Shown piece after piece: positions 24,806 through 37,637 of a stretch of 64,000 nucleotides of DNA. Numbering within the stretch: position 1 is the stretch's first letter; every line of letters starts with the position of its first letter. The DNA is taken from positions 71,859,798 through 71,923,797 of the forward strand of contig NC_063167.1 of the NCBI RefSeq assembly GCF_023159225.1, in the 5' to 3' direction. Made by a program: the position numbers and the translations under genes. This DNA comes from Perognathus longimembris pacificus (Eukaryota; Chordata; Mammalia; Rodentia; Heteromyidae). The notes beneath the pieces were generated by a model. The model saw nothing but the letters and a program-made list of their open reading frames with translations. It was not told the origin of the DNA and did no database searches.

Positions 24806-25169
24806 ATCAAGCACATTTTTTTTAATCTCTAGCCTCCTCTTACCCAGAGCTCAGAGCCCTGAGCCTTAGTAAGGAGTCACCATACCTACCCTACACCATT
24901 GCTCATCCCTGGCTGCAATCCTACACACATTGTCTTCACTTGTTTTCCTGTGAGTAAAACAAAATGACTGGTGGCTTCATTCCTGATGGATTCAAATGTG
25001 ATTCTTCATGTGATTTTTTTCCACCCCAAGACAGATATTACTTTGAAAGAATAAGCTTCTTTACAAATTTTAAATATTAGCAGAATAATAAAAGTGATCT
25101 TTTTGGTCAGAAGACAGAAATTTGTCTAAATTTTCCAGCCAGTTGTTTCACCCAAGACAGTTCATATAG

Positions 25170-25384
25170 CTGGGCATCAGTGGCTCACGTCTGTAATCTT
25201 AGCTGCTCAGAAGGCTAAGATCTATGGATTAAGGTTCAAAACCAGACAATGTAGACAAATTTGAGAGAGTCTTGTTTCCAAGTAGACAGCAAAAATCCAC
25301 TACTGTAGCTATGGCTCAAGTGGTATAGCCCATCCTTGAACAGAAAAAGCTAAGCAAGAGTCTAAGGCCCTGAGTTCAAGCCCT

Positions 25385-25437
<53 letters not shown>
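25170..25437 (+). mobile_element. B1-headed, Geo-tailed SINE, (CA)n tail
   Basis: GCTGGGCATCAGTGGCTCAC to GAGTTCAAGCCCTAGTAC, followed by a CA array of about 50 bp. Confidence 0.85.
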
Positions 25438-25438
<1 letters not shown>

Positions 25439-26304
25439 AGTTGATATAATAATATAATAGCTCAGCACAAAAAAAAAACCTAAAATGTGAGTGATTCACT
25501 TATTCTCACATAAGTGTATTGAAACAAAGGATGATGTAAGGACCAGAGATACACAGACAAAGAAAATACACTCCTGATATATGGGAATGACAAGGTCTAG
25601 GAGGGGAAATGGACATAAACAGGTGTTCCCATATCATCACAGCAGTCTACCAGGGCATGAGCAAAATGCCACAGGAGAGGAAAGGTTGAGTTGACTATGT
25701 GATGCCCATAGCATACTGACTTTCACCTACACATTCGCTGGATATCAGATATGCAAATGAAAAGCAATTGCTCAGCACGTTGCACATTTATTTGTGGAGG
25801 AATCTGCAAGTTATTAGTAGTAGTGTTTTGTAACAGGATGCTAATCAACATGCTTGTTTAGTATTGTTTCAACTTAGTCAGCCATCTAATTTAATAATGC
25901 CCAAGCTGAAGAACCAAAGAGGCTCAATGATTGGTGTTTATTTCAGATTTCATAGTGGTTGAAACACTGCAGAAGAATTACAGAAGGGACCTGGAAGTAT
26001 CAGCCTTGGGAGACAACATTTCAATCACATTGATTTTAAGTAATGGGTTTCCCATCATACAACTTGAGTGTTACATTTTCCAGGCCGATGGGCAAAGTAG
26101 TATCCATCAACACAACAGATCATCTGCTTACTATTGAGAGAAATCCATCACCGAAATGAAGGATAGAGACAAAGAGAAGATAAAATCATCAAAGCCATGT
26201 CACAAAATACTGAAAGTCAAAAGTTAACCACACATTTCAATGTAGCCGTGTGTGTCTTTGTGTATATGTATGCATGAACACGTGCTCACACATGCACATG
26301 AGTC
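25438..26304. other. Unique intronic DNA
   Basis: AT-rich; nothing recognised. Confidence 0.45.
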
Positions 26305-26557
26305 ATGATTGGAATTTGAACCCAGAGCTTTGAACTCCGGGTTTGAACTCAGGGCCTGGGCACTGTCCCTCAGCTTTCTTACTGAAGGTTGGTGTTTTTC
26401 CACTTGAGCCACAACTCCACTTGCAGCTTTTTGCTTGTTACTTGGAGATAAGAGTCTTACAAACTTTCCTGCCCAGACTGGCTTCAAAACTTGATCCCCA
26501 GATCTCAGCCTCCTGAGTAGCTAGGATTAGAGGTGTGAGCCACCAGCACTCAGCCTA
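26305..26557 (-). mobile_element. B1-headed, Geo-tailed SINE, inverted
   Basis: GGTTTGAACTCAGGGCCTGG through AGGTGTGAGCCACCAGCACT. Carries AGGTGTGA at 26,531-26,538. The tail side has a partly duplicated TTTGAAC word. Confidence 0.8.
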
Positions 26558-27375
26558 CATTTCACTTTTAAACTTGTGTTTTCTTCAGTTTGGTGTTGCA
26601 TTTGCATCTCACACATATCCTAAGAGGTGAAATATTGGGCAGAGCTTTCTGTGTTAATCTGCATAAAATTAAATTTAATTCTAATTTAATCCACTTCAAG
26701 AATGGTATTCTGTTTTCAGTGTTAAAACCTTGAAGTAGTTTCATCTTTCATGACCTTGATACAAGTCATATCTGCCACAACCAAAAACAATAACAACAAA
26801 CACCATCCTGAGCCTCATTTGCCCAGGGAGCCTGTAACCAGATATTGCTTGCCCCCCCATACCCTTTCAATAGCCACAAATCACTTCTGTTGCAATAAGA
26901 ATCAATTCTATGACCTTGCTACAATAATGAATGTTCTCCATTTCGACATTTGTTTGGGTGTTGGAAGAACTGTTGCCACAGCTTTAAAAATACAGATTCT
27001 GAAGCACTCTGAGCAAACGCACACTTTCCAGCCCTTTCTCTCCCAGGCATTCCTAAGAAGATTGCTGTGTTCAGTAGTGGCCCTAGCTACCCAACAAAAT
27101 CATCTAAGAACTTCTCTAAAATAGGGGCTGAGACCCTTCGTCTCCCTCTAGAGCTCCTGAAGGGAGTCTGCAAGAGGAGACCCTCACACTTTGCCAGTCA
27201 CACACGTGTCAGGTACAGGCACAATACACATGACACAGACTTCCCTTGAGGGTGAGAATGAAGTATTTTGCAGCTAGCTCAGAAGAGAAGAGGTGGGAGC
27301 ATGAGGGCTTGATTGCTTCTGAACAATTCAGGGAGATTTGAGTATAAACTGTGATGATGTCAATAAAAATTAGTA

Positions 27376-27650
27376 TTTGCCAGGCACCACTGGCTCATGC
27401 CTGTAATCCTAGCTACTCGGTGGACTGAGATTTGATGCCTGAAGTGTGAAGCTATCTCAGGCAAGAAAGTCTGGGAGACTCTTATCTCCAATTAACTAGC
27501 AAAAGGCTGAGAGTGGAAGCATGGCTCAAGTGTTAGAGCACCAATCTTGAGAGAGGGGAAAAAAATCAAGAGTGTGAGGCCCTGAGTTCAAGTCCCATTA
27601 GTGGCACACATGTACACGTTATGCACGCGTGCGTGCACACACACACAGGA
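27376..27650 (+). mobile_element. B1-headed, Geo-tailed SINE
   Basis: GCCAGGCACCACTGGCTCATG to GAGTTCAAGTCCCATTAGTGG, with an interrupted CA/CG-rich tail. Confidence 0.8.
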
Positions 27651-28411
27651 GTAATTGAGATTAGGAAGTCAGTTTCATTGCATCACCTAGCATAGGCTAT
27701 TAGCAAGTTCTTGGTTAAAGAAGAGATGTTCTTTTGCAAGTCACCAAAGACAAGTGGCCCTGTAGTTAGGACAGCTCTCTCCATGAGATTTTGCCCCAAG
27801 TTCTTTAGCATTCTGGACAAATTACCCATTTCCAGTACTTCATGCCACACAAGGGAAAGACATCTCCAAAATCACAGTTTGGGTTCATTCTCAGATCTTC
27901 ACAGAAACAAGAACGATGAGTCTTGAAATGTCCTTGTGATTCAGAATGGAAGCTACTCAGTAGAGACATACAGAGTCATCCTTCTCCTTGTTTATATATG
28001 AAATGTTGGGATGTCTCTTACTCAAGAGGAGGCATCAGCTTGCCCAGGCCTGTCAGGTTCCTTGCGGAAGCTTTGTTCCCAGGCTTTCAAAGGCCTTCTC
28101 CACTCTGCAGTGTTTACAACACAGGGATAGCTTAGAAGCCACCAGCTGTGCCAAGCCCACAACAGCACTGGTCAGCTTTCAGAAGTTACCATGATGTGGC
28201 TGTGGTAGCTAAGGACCGAACACAAGCAAGTTTAGAGAACTTTTTCTTCAGTAGCAACTTCCAGCTATAGGTAAGGCAGGTCAGAAGACATAAAGGACAA
28301 AAGAAAATAGAAAGTAAGACTGTTTTCCAACTTGACTATCTAGTTCAAACCTAGACTGATATTAAGGAGTACTCTGTAGGGTTTATTATTCTTATTTATT
28401 ATTCTTATTAT

Positions 28412-28636
28412 TCCAGTACCCAGGCTCCCATGGTCTGGGCCTTATCCCTTAGCTTCTCCTCTCAAGGTTGGTGCTCCACCACTTGAACCACAGTTTCACT
28501 TCAGGATTTTTGGTAAGGAATTGGAAATAAGAGTCTCACAGACATTTCTGCCTGGCCTGGATTTGAACTTCCATCCTTAGATCTCAGCCCCCTGAGTAGC
28601 TAGGATGCTAGGCATGAGACACCAGTGCCCGGCTTG
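28412..28636 (-). mobile_element. B1-headed, Geo-tailed SINE, inverted
   Basis: CCATGGTCTGGGCCTTATCC through CATGAGACACCAGTGCCCGG; diverged. Confidence 0.75.
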
Positions 28637-29407
28637 AGTACCATAGGATTTGATACGACTCAAAAATTATGTGGCAATCTGTATATCTCTGTTTTGTAAT
28701 TATTCTTTTTCCAAAGTGCATCCTCACAGAGCTGCCTCATGTGACTCTGTCCCTCCAACTTACCCAAAGACCACCTTGGCTCAGGGAGGTTTGCTCTTCT
28801 CTCCTGACAGCCTGCCTGTCTCCTATTGGGAGCAGAGCCCTGAGCTGGGATAGTCTGTCGATTCTCTCACTATTCCCCACCACTCATGGGGAAGAAACAA
28901 CAGAAGAATTTCATTCTGCTTGGGTTCAAGCCCAATGCCGCTTTCTCAGGAAAGCATGTGTAATCTGGCTTTCATTTAGAGATTTTTTGTACTTCTGTTT
29001 AACACTGGGGATTTTTGGATTTCCTCTTATTCTATGTCTTTTCCTCTTTTGCAGAAAACACAGGCCTCTGGGAGCATCAGGGCCTGAAATAAATTGGGAG
29101 AGGTAGGGGTCAATGAGACCTCCAAAGGGCAATTCTGCTTCTCAGTGCTAACTAACACTTCTTTAGGCAAAAGCTCAAAAATGAACTACATGCTGACGTT
29201 ACTCAGCACCTTCAATTTACAAAAATGCCTCCCTTATAGTCTAATCAAAGCATCTCTCTCCTTACTCACACCCAGTGGTCTCATCAGAGTTGTAGATGAA
29301 GAGTGCAGACTATAAAGAGATCAACTGACATCGCTAAGATTGAAAGAACCCAGAGGCCACTAGCATACCCCTCATGCCAGGCCCCAGGACCATCTTAAAG
29401 CCAAGTT
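28637..29407. other. Unique intronic DNA with a 145-codon chance frame
   Basis: The plus frame 28,669-29,106 is hydrophobic near its end (for example LFLFC) but begins beside a SINE and matches no family I know. Treated as non-coding. Confidence 0.45.
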
Positions 29408-29616
29408 ATGTCAGGGTACTGGTGGCTCATATCTGAAAGCCCACTACTCAGCAGTCTGAGATCTGAGAATCAAAGCCATGCAGGGCAGACAAAGCAAAAG
29501 ATTCTTATTGTCAATTAACCAGCAAAAAGCAAGAAGTGAAGCACCAGCTTTGAGCCCAATCACTGAATAGGAGTGAAAGGCCTTGAGTTCAAATTCAGTA
29601 CTTGCAAAAAATTGGA
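29408..29616 (+). mobile_element. B1-headed, Geo-tailed SINE
   Basis: GTCAGGGTACTGGTGGCTC to GAGTTCAAATTCAGTACTTGC, partly deleted in the right monomer. A purine-rich simple repeat follows at once. Confidence 0.75.
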
Positions 29617-29750
29617 AGGGAGGAAGGAAGGAAGGAAAAGAAAGGAGGGAAGGAGGGAGGGAGGGAGGGAGGGGAGAAAGGGAAGGGGGAGGGAAGGGGA
29701 AGGGAAGGGAAAGAAAGAGGGAGGGAAGGAAGGAGAGAGAGATAAGAAGA
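29610..29750. repeat. (GGAA)n purine tract
   Basis: GGAA, GGGA and GAAA units following a SINE end. GGAA arrays of this kind are bound by ETS factors in some contexts. No coding. Confidence 0.9.
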
Positions 29751-31399
29751 AACTATTTGATCAGATTACTCAGGAGCAATTTCCCCAAAATGGAGCTTTC
29801 TGTGGGGGCCAAAGAGAGTCCCAGGCATTTCCGTGACCTTGGCTAGGCCTTTGCCAGCTGAGTGCTCTGTAGCTGGGATCCCTTGCAAGCACACATCATG
29901 GCAGTGTCCTGGCATGGTGTGGCAGGGAAATCACATGGAGGTTTGTACAAGAGGAACACTCTACAGAAGACATGCAGTCAAGGGCCAGCTGGTAGCATTC
30001 GAGAACTTTCTTCCACAATGGTAATGCCCAACTATGTGAGCAATACACAAACATATGTCATTTTCTGGAGCCACTACAAATTAATCTGTCACCATAAGAA
30101 AACACCTCAGAAAAGGAATGTGAAGGAGGAAAACTCTCCTGGGTACATGGTTTCGGGGCGGGGGGGGGGGAGCAGATCTGCTCGCCTCAGGGTAGCCTTG
30201 AAGCAGAGACAGACACACACGTAGAAGGGGGCAGAGAGAGGAACAGAGACAGAGACAAAAACATAGACAAATGGGCAGAGAGAGACAGAGACACAGAGAT
30301 GAGGAGAGAGAGAGTATGTGAGCAGCACGTACACCCAGGCCTCTTACTACATCCTCCTTATAGCACTATGGACAGGCAACTAAGCCTTTATTTAGCACAT
30401 TGCCTTTAGGGGACATTTACTACCAAACCATAACAGCTTCCATCTTCTGGCTCCATTTCTCACACCAGCCGACACGAAAGACACTAGGACACGAAGGCCT
30501 GTTTGTTTTCTAGAACATTCTATACTCATCTCCCCACAGAGTGATGCATCTCCCAATGCATCACAAGGCTGATACTGAGCTGACAAGATAGCAGAACAAA
30601 AAAAGAAAGAAAGAAAGTCAGAAGGAAGAAAGGAAGGAAGGGCCCTCAAAATAGAGGAAAAAAAACCTAAGTGTATATCTCTTTAAACTCCTTCGAAGTC
30701 TATACCTATACTCTTGCCCATATATTGCCCTTGTGTAAAACAGAGCTTGCGTTCTCAGTACTCACTGGGGACGAGCCACACAGCTGTGGCAGCCTCGCGA
30801 TCTGGGCAGGAAAATAGACAGGCAGAGAAAAAGAAGAATGCAGTTGAGCCCCAAGGAAAAATATGTTAACATCCGAAACCAATTCACCCACACAGGCTGG
30901 GGAGCATTATACCAGTTCTGCACTGCATCTCATCACCCCAGCACTCCCCCCCACACACACACACGTGTACACACTCATACACCCATGTGTGCACACATAC
31001 ACACATACTCTCATGCACACACACAGGGATCATTTGGTTTACAATTCCCTTCCCTCAAGCCATCAGGTTGGCCTGTGTCTTGGGAGACACTTCTGTAGTT
31101 CCTACCACCCAGAAAGAATCTCACAGAGATGCCATAAATCTCTGTGCTTTCACACTCTGATCTGCGTAATGCACAGTGCACCAGATGGGATCTAAGGTTC
31201 CCAGGATTTAATACTGGCCAGGGAACCAATGTGCTGAATGCTACAGGAAAACACAATTGCCCAGCCTGGCTGGCCAGTGTGGGCCTTGCAGAATCTCTGT
31301 TTCCCATTGGACACGACTCATGCATTGGATCTAGTCAATCACCAACTGCAGCATTCATTGGATCCTCTGCTATGCTTTATATTTCAAGAGCTGGTCTCC
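29751..31399. other. Unique intronic DNA with simple repeats
   Basis: Holds a G-run (30,158-30,171), GA/CA-rich stretches (30,205-30,320 and 30,950-31,025) and a short GAAA/GGAA run (30,600-30,640). No exon recognised. Confidence 0.5.
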
Positions 31400-31645
31400 A
31401 GCCAGACACCGGTGGCTCATACCTGTCATCCTAGCTACTCAGGAGGCTGAGATCTGAGGATCATGGTTCAAAGCCAGCCCAAGTAGAATAATCCATGAGA
31501 CTCTTATCTCCAATTAACTAGCAAAAAGCTGGAAGTGGAGCTGTGGCTCAAGTGGTACAGCACCAAACTTGAATAAGCTAAGGGATAGATGGTGCCCAGC
31601 CCCGAGGTCAAGCCCCAGCACTGGCAGTTTGGAAAAAAAAAAAGT
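31400..31645 (+). mobile_element. B1-headed, Geo-tailed SINE
   Basis: GCCAGACACCGGTGGCTC to GTCAAGCCCCAGCACTGGC, with an A-rich tail. Confidence 0.85.
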
Positions 31646-32028
31646 TTGTTCTATATAGTTCCTTGGGAAAGGAAATGGGTCCTGAGCTTTGTAGGCTTCG
31701 GTTGCTACACAAGCAGATCAAATTCCATTCATCAGTTGGCTGATCAGTAGGATCTGCAACAGAAATAAGGGTTTACATCTTCCCCTTCCTAACTTCCAAA
31801 CACCACTTTCCTATCTTTGGCCACCACAGACAGAACTCAAACAGGCCACACAATTAAACGGTCAAGAAATGCATTAATGAGAAAAGTCCACACTCAGAAA
31901 TTGGGGGAGGTAATGGGTGTAGATTTTCTCCAAATCCCTGCTGGAGACGCCAGACTTCCCAAGAGAGGAAGGTTCCTTGGGTGTGGGAGGGAAAGTGACA
32001 GAAAGACAGCCAACAGGTGGACCAGGAC

Positions 32029-32050
32029 GGGGGGGGGGGGGGGGGGGGGG
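32029..32050. repeat. Homopolymer G22
   Basis: Twenty-two consecutive G on the plus strand. Such runs are hard to sequence, so the exact length is uncertain. Confidence 0.9.
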
Positions 32051-32225
32051 AAGGGGCGCATTGGACCCTGCTGCTCAGATCTCTGTGACTCACTCCTAAC
32101 TTCTCAACTATTTGCAGCCACTGAAGGGAAATGAAGTGTTGAGAGTGTTTATCGAGATGAGAGATTTCTGCAAATAACAGATGCCATACTGACGGCCCCT
32201 GCTCTCGGCAGAGCTGTTCTGCACT

Positions 32226-32271
32226 TAGAAGAGCCAGTGCAGCTACTGGCAGAAGAGCCAGTGCAGTAACA
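32226..32271. repeat. Direct repeat AGAAGAGCCAGTGCAG
   Basis: The 16-mer occurs twice about 25 bp apart. Short local duplication. Confidence 0.7.
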
Positions 32272-32831
32272 TCAAAGCTGTGACTCTAAGAGCGGGTGGG
32301 CGCACTTGCTGTGGGTCTGCAAAGTGGTTTCCTAATCCACACACACACACACGCACACACATTAAGACAAGAAGCCACTGTGGAAGTCAGAATCTCTTCC
32401 TTTATAAATTCAATTCCTGGCAAAAGGATTTCGGAGTTTGCTGAGTTTGAAAAAGCAAAACAAAGTCAACAGTACCAAGAAATACACCAATTGCTAGTCT
32501 TGGCCACTGACACCTTTCTAAGCTGTTCCATTTTGAATGAATTACTCATGTGACGCCATCCAATCTGCTGTGCCTAGAGAAAGAGATGAGGGGATGTAAG
32601 CAGTTTGTTTCTCCCTGAATTTCCCTGCACAAGGGGACTTCGGAGGCACAGATTTTAGATCAGACTCAATCTGTAGCCACTGACCTTCAGACACTGGGAG
32701 TTCAGTGCAAAGAGTTCAAGCAAGGCCGGCCACCATGGGATGACTTCACATGACCCTCAGCTCCCCTCCTCTGCTGATCCGGGAAACCCTCTGCCAGCAG
32801 GCTGGGAGAAGTCACTTTAAGACTAGAATAT

Positions 32832-32996
32832 GTTCAGCACTGGTGGATCAGGGCTGGAAACCAGGCTACTTAGGAGTCTGAGTCCTGGAAGGTTGTAGTT
32901 CACAGTCAGCTAGGGCAGAAAAGTCCAGTAATCTCCATCTTCACAATAACCAGCAAAGAACAGGATTGGAGGCTTGGCTCAAGTGGTAGAAACTCC
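32832..32996 (+). mobile_element. B1-headed SINE, 3'-truncated
   Basis: TTCAGCACTGGTGGATCAGG to GGCTTGGCTCAAGTGGTAGA. The last third of the right monomer is missing. Confidence 0.7.
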
Positions 32997-33084
32997 CAGA
33001 ATGCAAGTCAGCTCTTATTTATGATTCCATCGTTTCCATTTGGGGAACAGCAAAGGTGACAGGCTTGAGTTCCCATCACATCCT

Positions 33085-33250
33085 GAGCCACAGAGGGCTG
33101 GATTTAAATTCCAGCCAGGCTATTTCAACTGAATAGCACCTGTGTGACCCCAGGCAAGTTATTTAATCTGTCAAGCCTTGATTTTCCTCGGAGTAAAAAT
33201 GGGGAAACAATGATCTCCCACTGGGCTCTTTCAGGTGAGAGAATCTGGAT
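33085..33250 (+). repeat. MIR element
   Basis: Shows the MIR core order TTTAAATTCCAGCC, TGTGTGACCCCAGGCAAGTT, TTTAATCTGTCAAGCC and AAAATGGGGAAACAATGATC. Confidence 0.75.
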
Positions 33251-33664
33251 AGAGCCGCAGGCGCAGTGTCTGCTATGGAGTCTGAATCTATGGAAGCTTC
33301 CCTCTGTCAGTTGTAAGCACTGAGCTCGGACAACACTGGTCAGGTCAGAAAAGCACTGGAGCTGCCTGTGGGAGCCGGCGCAGAGCAGAGTCTACTTTGA
33401 AGGCTGAGGCCTGAGTATGCACAGCAAAGCACAGGCTCTTCTCGGGGCATCAGTGCCTGAGTGGTGGGGATGAAGTACTCTGACTGCCCAGGGGATGGAG
33501 AGAGGGTTCCCCACTTTCTCCCTCTGCTGCCAGTAAACAGTACAAACAAGTCTAAGAGGTAGCACATTTTTTAAATTGTAAATTATCTAATTTAAGCTTC
33601 TGCTAGGCAAACCATGTTGGCCCTGGATTTGACTGTGAGACTGGGGCTTCTCTATAAAAGATTT

Positions 33665-33897
33665 AGGGTGCTGGTGCTCATGCCTGTGATCTGCGCTACT
33701 CAGAAAGCTGAGACCTGAGGATCGAGGTTCAAAGCCAGCCCAGGCAAGAAAGTTTGTGAGACTTCTATCACCAATGAACCACCAAAAAGCTGGAAGTGGA
33801 GATGTGCATCAAATTGTAAAGTATCAGCCTTGCGTGCGGAAAAAGCAAGGGACAGTATGCCTTCAGTTCAAACAGTATTGACACAAAAAAGAAAAAT
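33665..33897 (+). mobile_element. B1-headed, Geo-tailed SINE
   Basis: GGGTGCTGGTGCTCATGCC to TTCAGTTCAAACAGTATTG, with an A-rich tail. Confidence 0.75.
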
Positions 33898-34639
33898 AAA
33901 GATTAACCTAGCTCTTCTCTCATACTCAGCTTAATTATAGCTTTTCTTTTAATTTATTGTGTTCATATCCTCTCGGTCTCTTGTCTCTATCTCTCTGTCT
34001 CTGTCTGTCTCTGCCCTCCCCCCAATCTCAACACTCCCATCTCTCACACTTACCCTTTACTATAGTCTCAAGTGTCTCTTTTTGCTCAGAATACTGAGGT
34101 ACCATGAAACTGTTTCTCTCCAAAGAAAGAATCTTGTTATTCCCTAAGAGGCAAAGGCTGGCCTTCAGAGGGTTTCCGGGATATGGGTAGAAGTGTCAGG
34201 AACTAAGCAAAGAAAAGCAAAAGCAAGCCATCATGCTGTGTTGCTCCCCTTTCTTGAATGCAGGCGGCTCTCAGAGCTCCATCTCCATCTCCCCATCCTT
34301 GCATCTGATTGCCCACCCCATGCCATCCCTCCACCCAAATGTTCTCTCTAGTCCTAGCTTTTGGCCTCACCTGAACAGCAGCAGCTACTCCAGCTGAGTT
34401 CTATTTGACTCTGTCGGCTGTATGTGCTCTGATTCTGTACGGTTTCCAGCTATAGGCGATAAACAGAGTGAGGGCCCACTCATGTCCTAAGCACCCTCTT
34501 ACAGCAAAAAAACGGGGAGACCCAGCCGATGCCTAGAGATCACGGTCTGCACCAATCGCTTATCCAATCTGGGCATCATCAATTCAACTGTGCTAAATCC
34601 TTTTTCCTGTGTGCATGTTATGCTGCCTGACCTTCACAC

Positions 34640-34800
34640 TCATTTGAGGAATAGATTTAAAATTCCAGTTTCACAGCTGAAAGAACTGGGGTTCAAGGAG
34701 ATTAATTTGCCCAAATCACACAATTAGGAAGTAACCAAACCAGGGCTTAGACACAAGCAGTGAGCTTTTAATCACTGTACTCTATAGTGAATGTGTTTAA
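34640..34800 (-). repeat. MIR element, inverted
   Basis: TTTCACAGCTGAAAGAACTG, AATTTGCCCAAATCACACAA and TTAGGAAGTAACCAAACCAG match the reverse MIR core. Confidence 0.65.
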
Positions 34801-34822
34801 TCAAAGAGAAATAAGAATAACA

Positions 34823-35095
34823 AGCTAGGAACCAGTGGCTCGCTCCTGTAATCCACCTACTCAGGAGGCTGAAACCTGAGGATCACGAGTTAAAGCCAGC
34901 TGAGGCAGAAAAGCCCTGAGATTCTTCTTTCTAATTAACCTGCAGGAAACCAGAAGTGGAGCTGTGGCTCAAGTGGTACAGCTCTAGCCTTAAGAAAAAA
35001 AAATCCCTCAAGGACAGTGCCTAGACCCTGAGTTCAAGCCCTAGAACCGGCATTAATAATAATAGTAGTAGTGGTAGTAGTAGTAGCAGCAGCTA
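34823..35095 (+). mobile_element. B1-headed, Geo-tailed SINE with (TAA/TAG)n tail
   Basis: GCTAGGAACCAGTGGCTCGC to GAGTTCAAGCCCTAGAACC. The tail is a trinucleotide (AAT/AGT) array at 35,053-35,090. Confidence 0.8.
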
Positions 35096-35105
35096 ATGCT
35101 ATCTT

Positions 35106-35317
35106 GGCCAGGTACCAGTAACTCATTTCTGTAATCTGAGGTTCAAAGCCAGCCTAGGCAGGAAAGTCCCTGAGACTCTCCAACAATTAAATCAAAAGAG
35201 CTGGAAATGGAGTTGTGGGTCAAACTAGAAGAATACTAGCCTTGAATAAAGAAGCTCAGGGACAGCACCAGGCCCTGAGTTCAAGCCCCAAAACCTGTAC
35301 CAAAAAAAAAAAAAAAG
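35106..35317 (+). mobile_element. B1-headed, Geo-tailed SINE
   Basis: GGCCAGGTACCAGTAACTC to GAGTTCAAGCCCCAAAACC, with an A tail at 35,301-35,315. It lies next to the preceding copy in the same orientation. Confidence 0.8.
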
Positions 35318-35789
35318 GTAGCTACCTCATAAGAGTTTAATATCTGCTACATATCATTAGTTGGACTATGTATATATGTCATGTATATGTATATGTGTGT
35401 CCTATACATGTAGATTAGCACAATGGCTGGCACATAATCCATGATTGGCAACTGATTTAACATGCTATAATTATACATATCCTGCTATCATGTGTTATAT
35501 TCTTCTTATTTATTAGATGGTTTCTCCGTACCGGCCACCTGCATTAAGGTCTAGACAGAAGCAACGAAGACAAGGTCTCAGCCTACGGAAGTTTGCAGAA
35601 TAGTAAGGAGAGGGCAACCAGTAAACCCACACCATCTGTGATTACAGGAGTCTGCACAGAGCTGTGGATAGCAAAAGCCTGAAATGAGGTGAGAGCCACC
35701 TTGAACTACAGAAGCCTGTAAGGAAATAAAGCCTCGCCACACAAGAAACATGAGAACCCCTGGTTGGTATGCGCTGGGCCGGGCCTGAC

Positions 35790-36060
35790 CCTGCCCTCCA
35801 GTTCAGCTGCTATGAATAGCGGTTTTGAATGCTAAGCTGTCTCCTGCTCTATCTTGTTGACAAGCGTTTTGCCTGTTACTAAGTCATCCTTTTAGTGATT
35901 TCGCATCTCTGCCAGATCAAGATCTCGGCTTAGCGGACTAGCCATGGAAAATAGTTACAGTGGGCTCAAATAGTAATGGAGGGAGGGAACTGATTTATTT
36001 ATTTAGGCCATTAATTCGATTCACCAGTAATGACTGTTTTCTCCTTCTTCACATTTTTCC
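35790..36060. promoter_or_regulatory. Candidate non-coding element in TBX15 intron 1
   Basis: Repeat-free sequence with CpGs kept in an otherwise CpG-poor stretch, and with TTTATTTATT and CATTAATTCG words. Compositionally unlike neighbouring SINE-rich DNA. Candidate only. Confidence 0.25.
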
Positions 36061-36427
36061 CCAGCATGTAGTTTCTCTTGTTATTTCTGGGACTGGCAAA
36101 GCATAGTGTATTTCCTCTCCGTTTATGAATCCCATCAAAGCCTTCCAGTATGGTTTTACAGGAAACAACGGGCTACTCCAAATGCAAAAGACTGGAAATC
36201 ACAGGCCTGAAATTCTCAACATGTGATATTAAGATGAAGCTTTGTCAAGAGCTTGATGAACACTGCTAATTTGAACACTAAAGAAAAATATATATCTAGG
36301 TCTTGTAATGCTAATACTATTATTTTCCATAACTGTAAGAAAACTAACATTCCAAGAAGAGAAGAAAAAGGCCAAACGTGTCCAAAGTACAGGAGGAGAA
36401 GATGCTAAGATTTTCTGTCTGTTTTTT

Positions 36428-36634
36428 ATGTGCTGGTACTAGGACTTGAACTCAGGGACTGGGTGTTCTCCTTTGGCATTATCACTGAAGGCTAGCACTG
36501 GCTGTTTGCTGGTTAATTGGAGGTAAGAGTCTCATGAACTTTCCTACCTGGGCTGGCTTGGGACCTCCATCTTCAGATCTTAGCCTCCTGAGTAACTAGT
36601 GTCACAGGCATGAGTCACTGGTGCCTGGCTAAAT
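36428..36634 (-). mobile_element. B1-headed, Geo-tailed SINE, inverted, internally deleted
   Basis: TGTGCTGGTACTAGGACTTG through CATGAGTCACTGGTGCCTGG. The CTACCACTTGAGCC block is missing. Confidence 0.8.
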
Positions 36635-36949
36635 GTTAAGATTTTTTAAGCAAAAGTTAACAGCATCAGGAAATCTTATAGCTAGAGGAGCCTCATGTTT
36701 CATTTGAGCCCAGCTCCCTCGTCTCACCAGTTGAGGCCTCCCCAGTGACTATGAAACAACTTTAAAACTTTTTTCCAGTATTAATATGTCTGCCTGTCCA
36801 TGTCTCTAGCTCTGACATGAGAATGCTAAAGATGGCATTCGAATCTAGGTCTCCTAATTAATGCAGCCCAGCTGTGTCTTCCTGCAGCAATGCATGGACT
36901 CTGCACAGAATAGAAAGATCTGTGGTAAGACTTTGCAGTATAGCAAAGA

Positions 36950-37170
36950 CAAAATAAGCAGCTAAGATTTCTGAAAGGACTGATTATTCAGTTCTCCTCT
37001 GCAAGCTTCTTTATGCCTTTCATTTTTTAAGCTAATGCTTTTTTTAAAAAGGTGCATAATTACAGCTCTGCTTGGTCTTAGCTGCCAAACAAAAAAGGCA
37101 AATTATTAATTAAGCTCCCATATTGAGAAAACTGACCCCAGCAAAATCCTTGTTGCGTTCAGTCATTGGC
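36950..37170. promoter_or_regulatory. Candidate non-coding element in TBX15 intron 1
   Basis: Repeat-free AT-rich sequence with AAATTATTAATTAAGC, GCATAATTACAGC and GTTGCG words, just before unclassified repeat copy A. Candidate only. Confidence 0.25.
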
Positions 37171-37239
37171 ACAAACACTTGGCCTTCCCCTCTATGAAAT
37201 CAGCCATTTCTTTTTCTTTTTCTGTTTTTCTTTACATAT

Positions 37240-37385
37240 TTCTTTTTTTGTTGTTATCGTTAAGCAGTAGTGCAAAGGGGTTTCAATTCAACATGTCACT
37301 TTATGAATACAATGCATCCTAATCAATGTTATTCCTTCCATCATTCTCCCCATATCCCCTAGCCCCACCCATGCCTTTAATTTAT
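37240..37385. repeat. Unclassified interspersed repeat, copy A
   Basis: Shares the ordered words TTAAGCAGTAGTGCAAAGGGG, TTTATGAATACAATGCATCC and TCAATGTTATTCCTTCC with the segments at 54.1 and 61.9 kb. No ORF and no SINE features. Confidence 0.6.
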
Positions 37386-37637
37386 CTCATTCCATGTTCA
37401 CATATATGCATTGAATATTATGAATGCATTCACCCACACTACCAGGAAGCTGAATTATTTTTCTATAGCAAGAATGGAAGTTCTGAATCACACAGCTCAC
37501 CTGACAGCAGGTGAGATCTGGGCCTTTAGCTCTGAGTCAGGAGAATGGGAACTTGGAGGCAAATCCACTCCCACTGCTAATCACCTCTCAGTCTATGAGC
37601 AAAACTGAGTGGTTTCTCTTTTAAGAAAATAGTTACT

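Noticed and set aside
28669..29106. 145-codon plus-strand frame with a hydrophobic segment
   Set aside because: Starts beside a SINE, matches no protein I know, has no promoter context, and lies in the intron of another gene.
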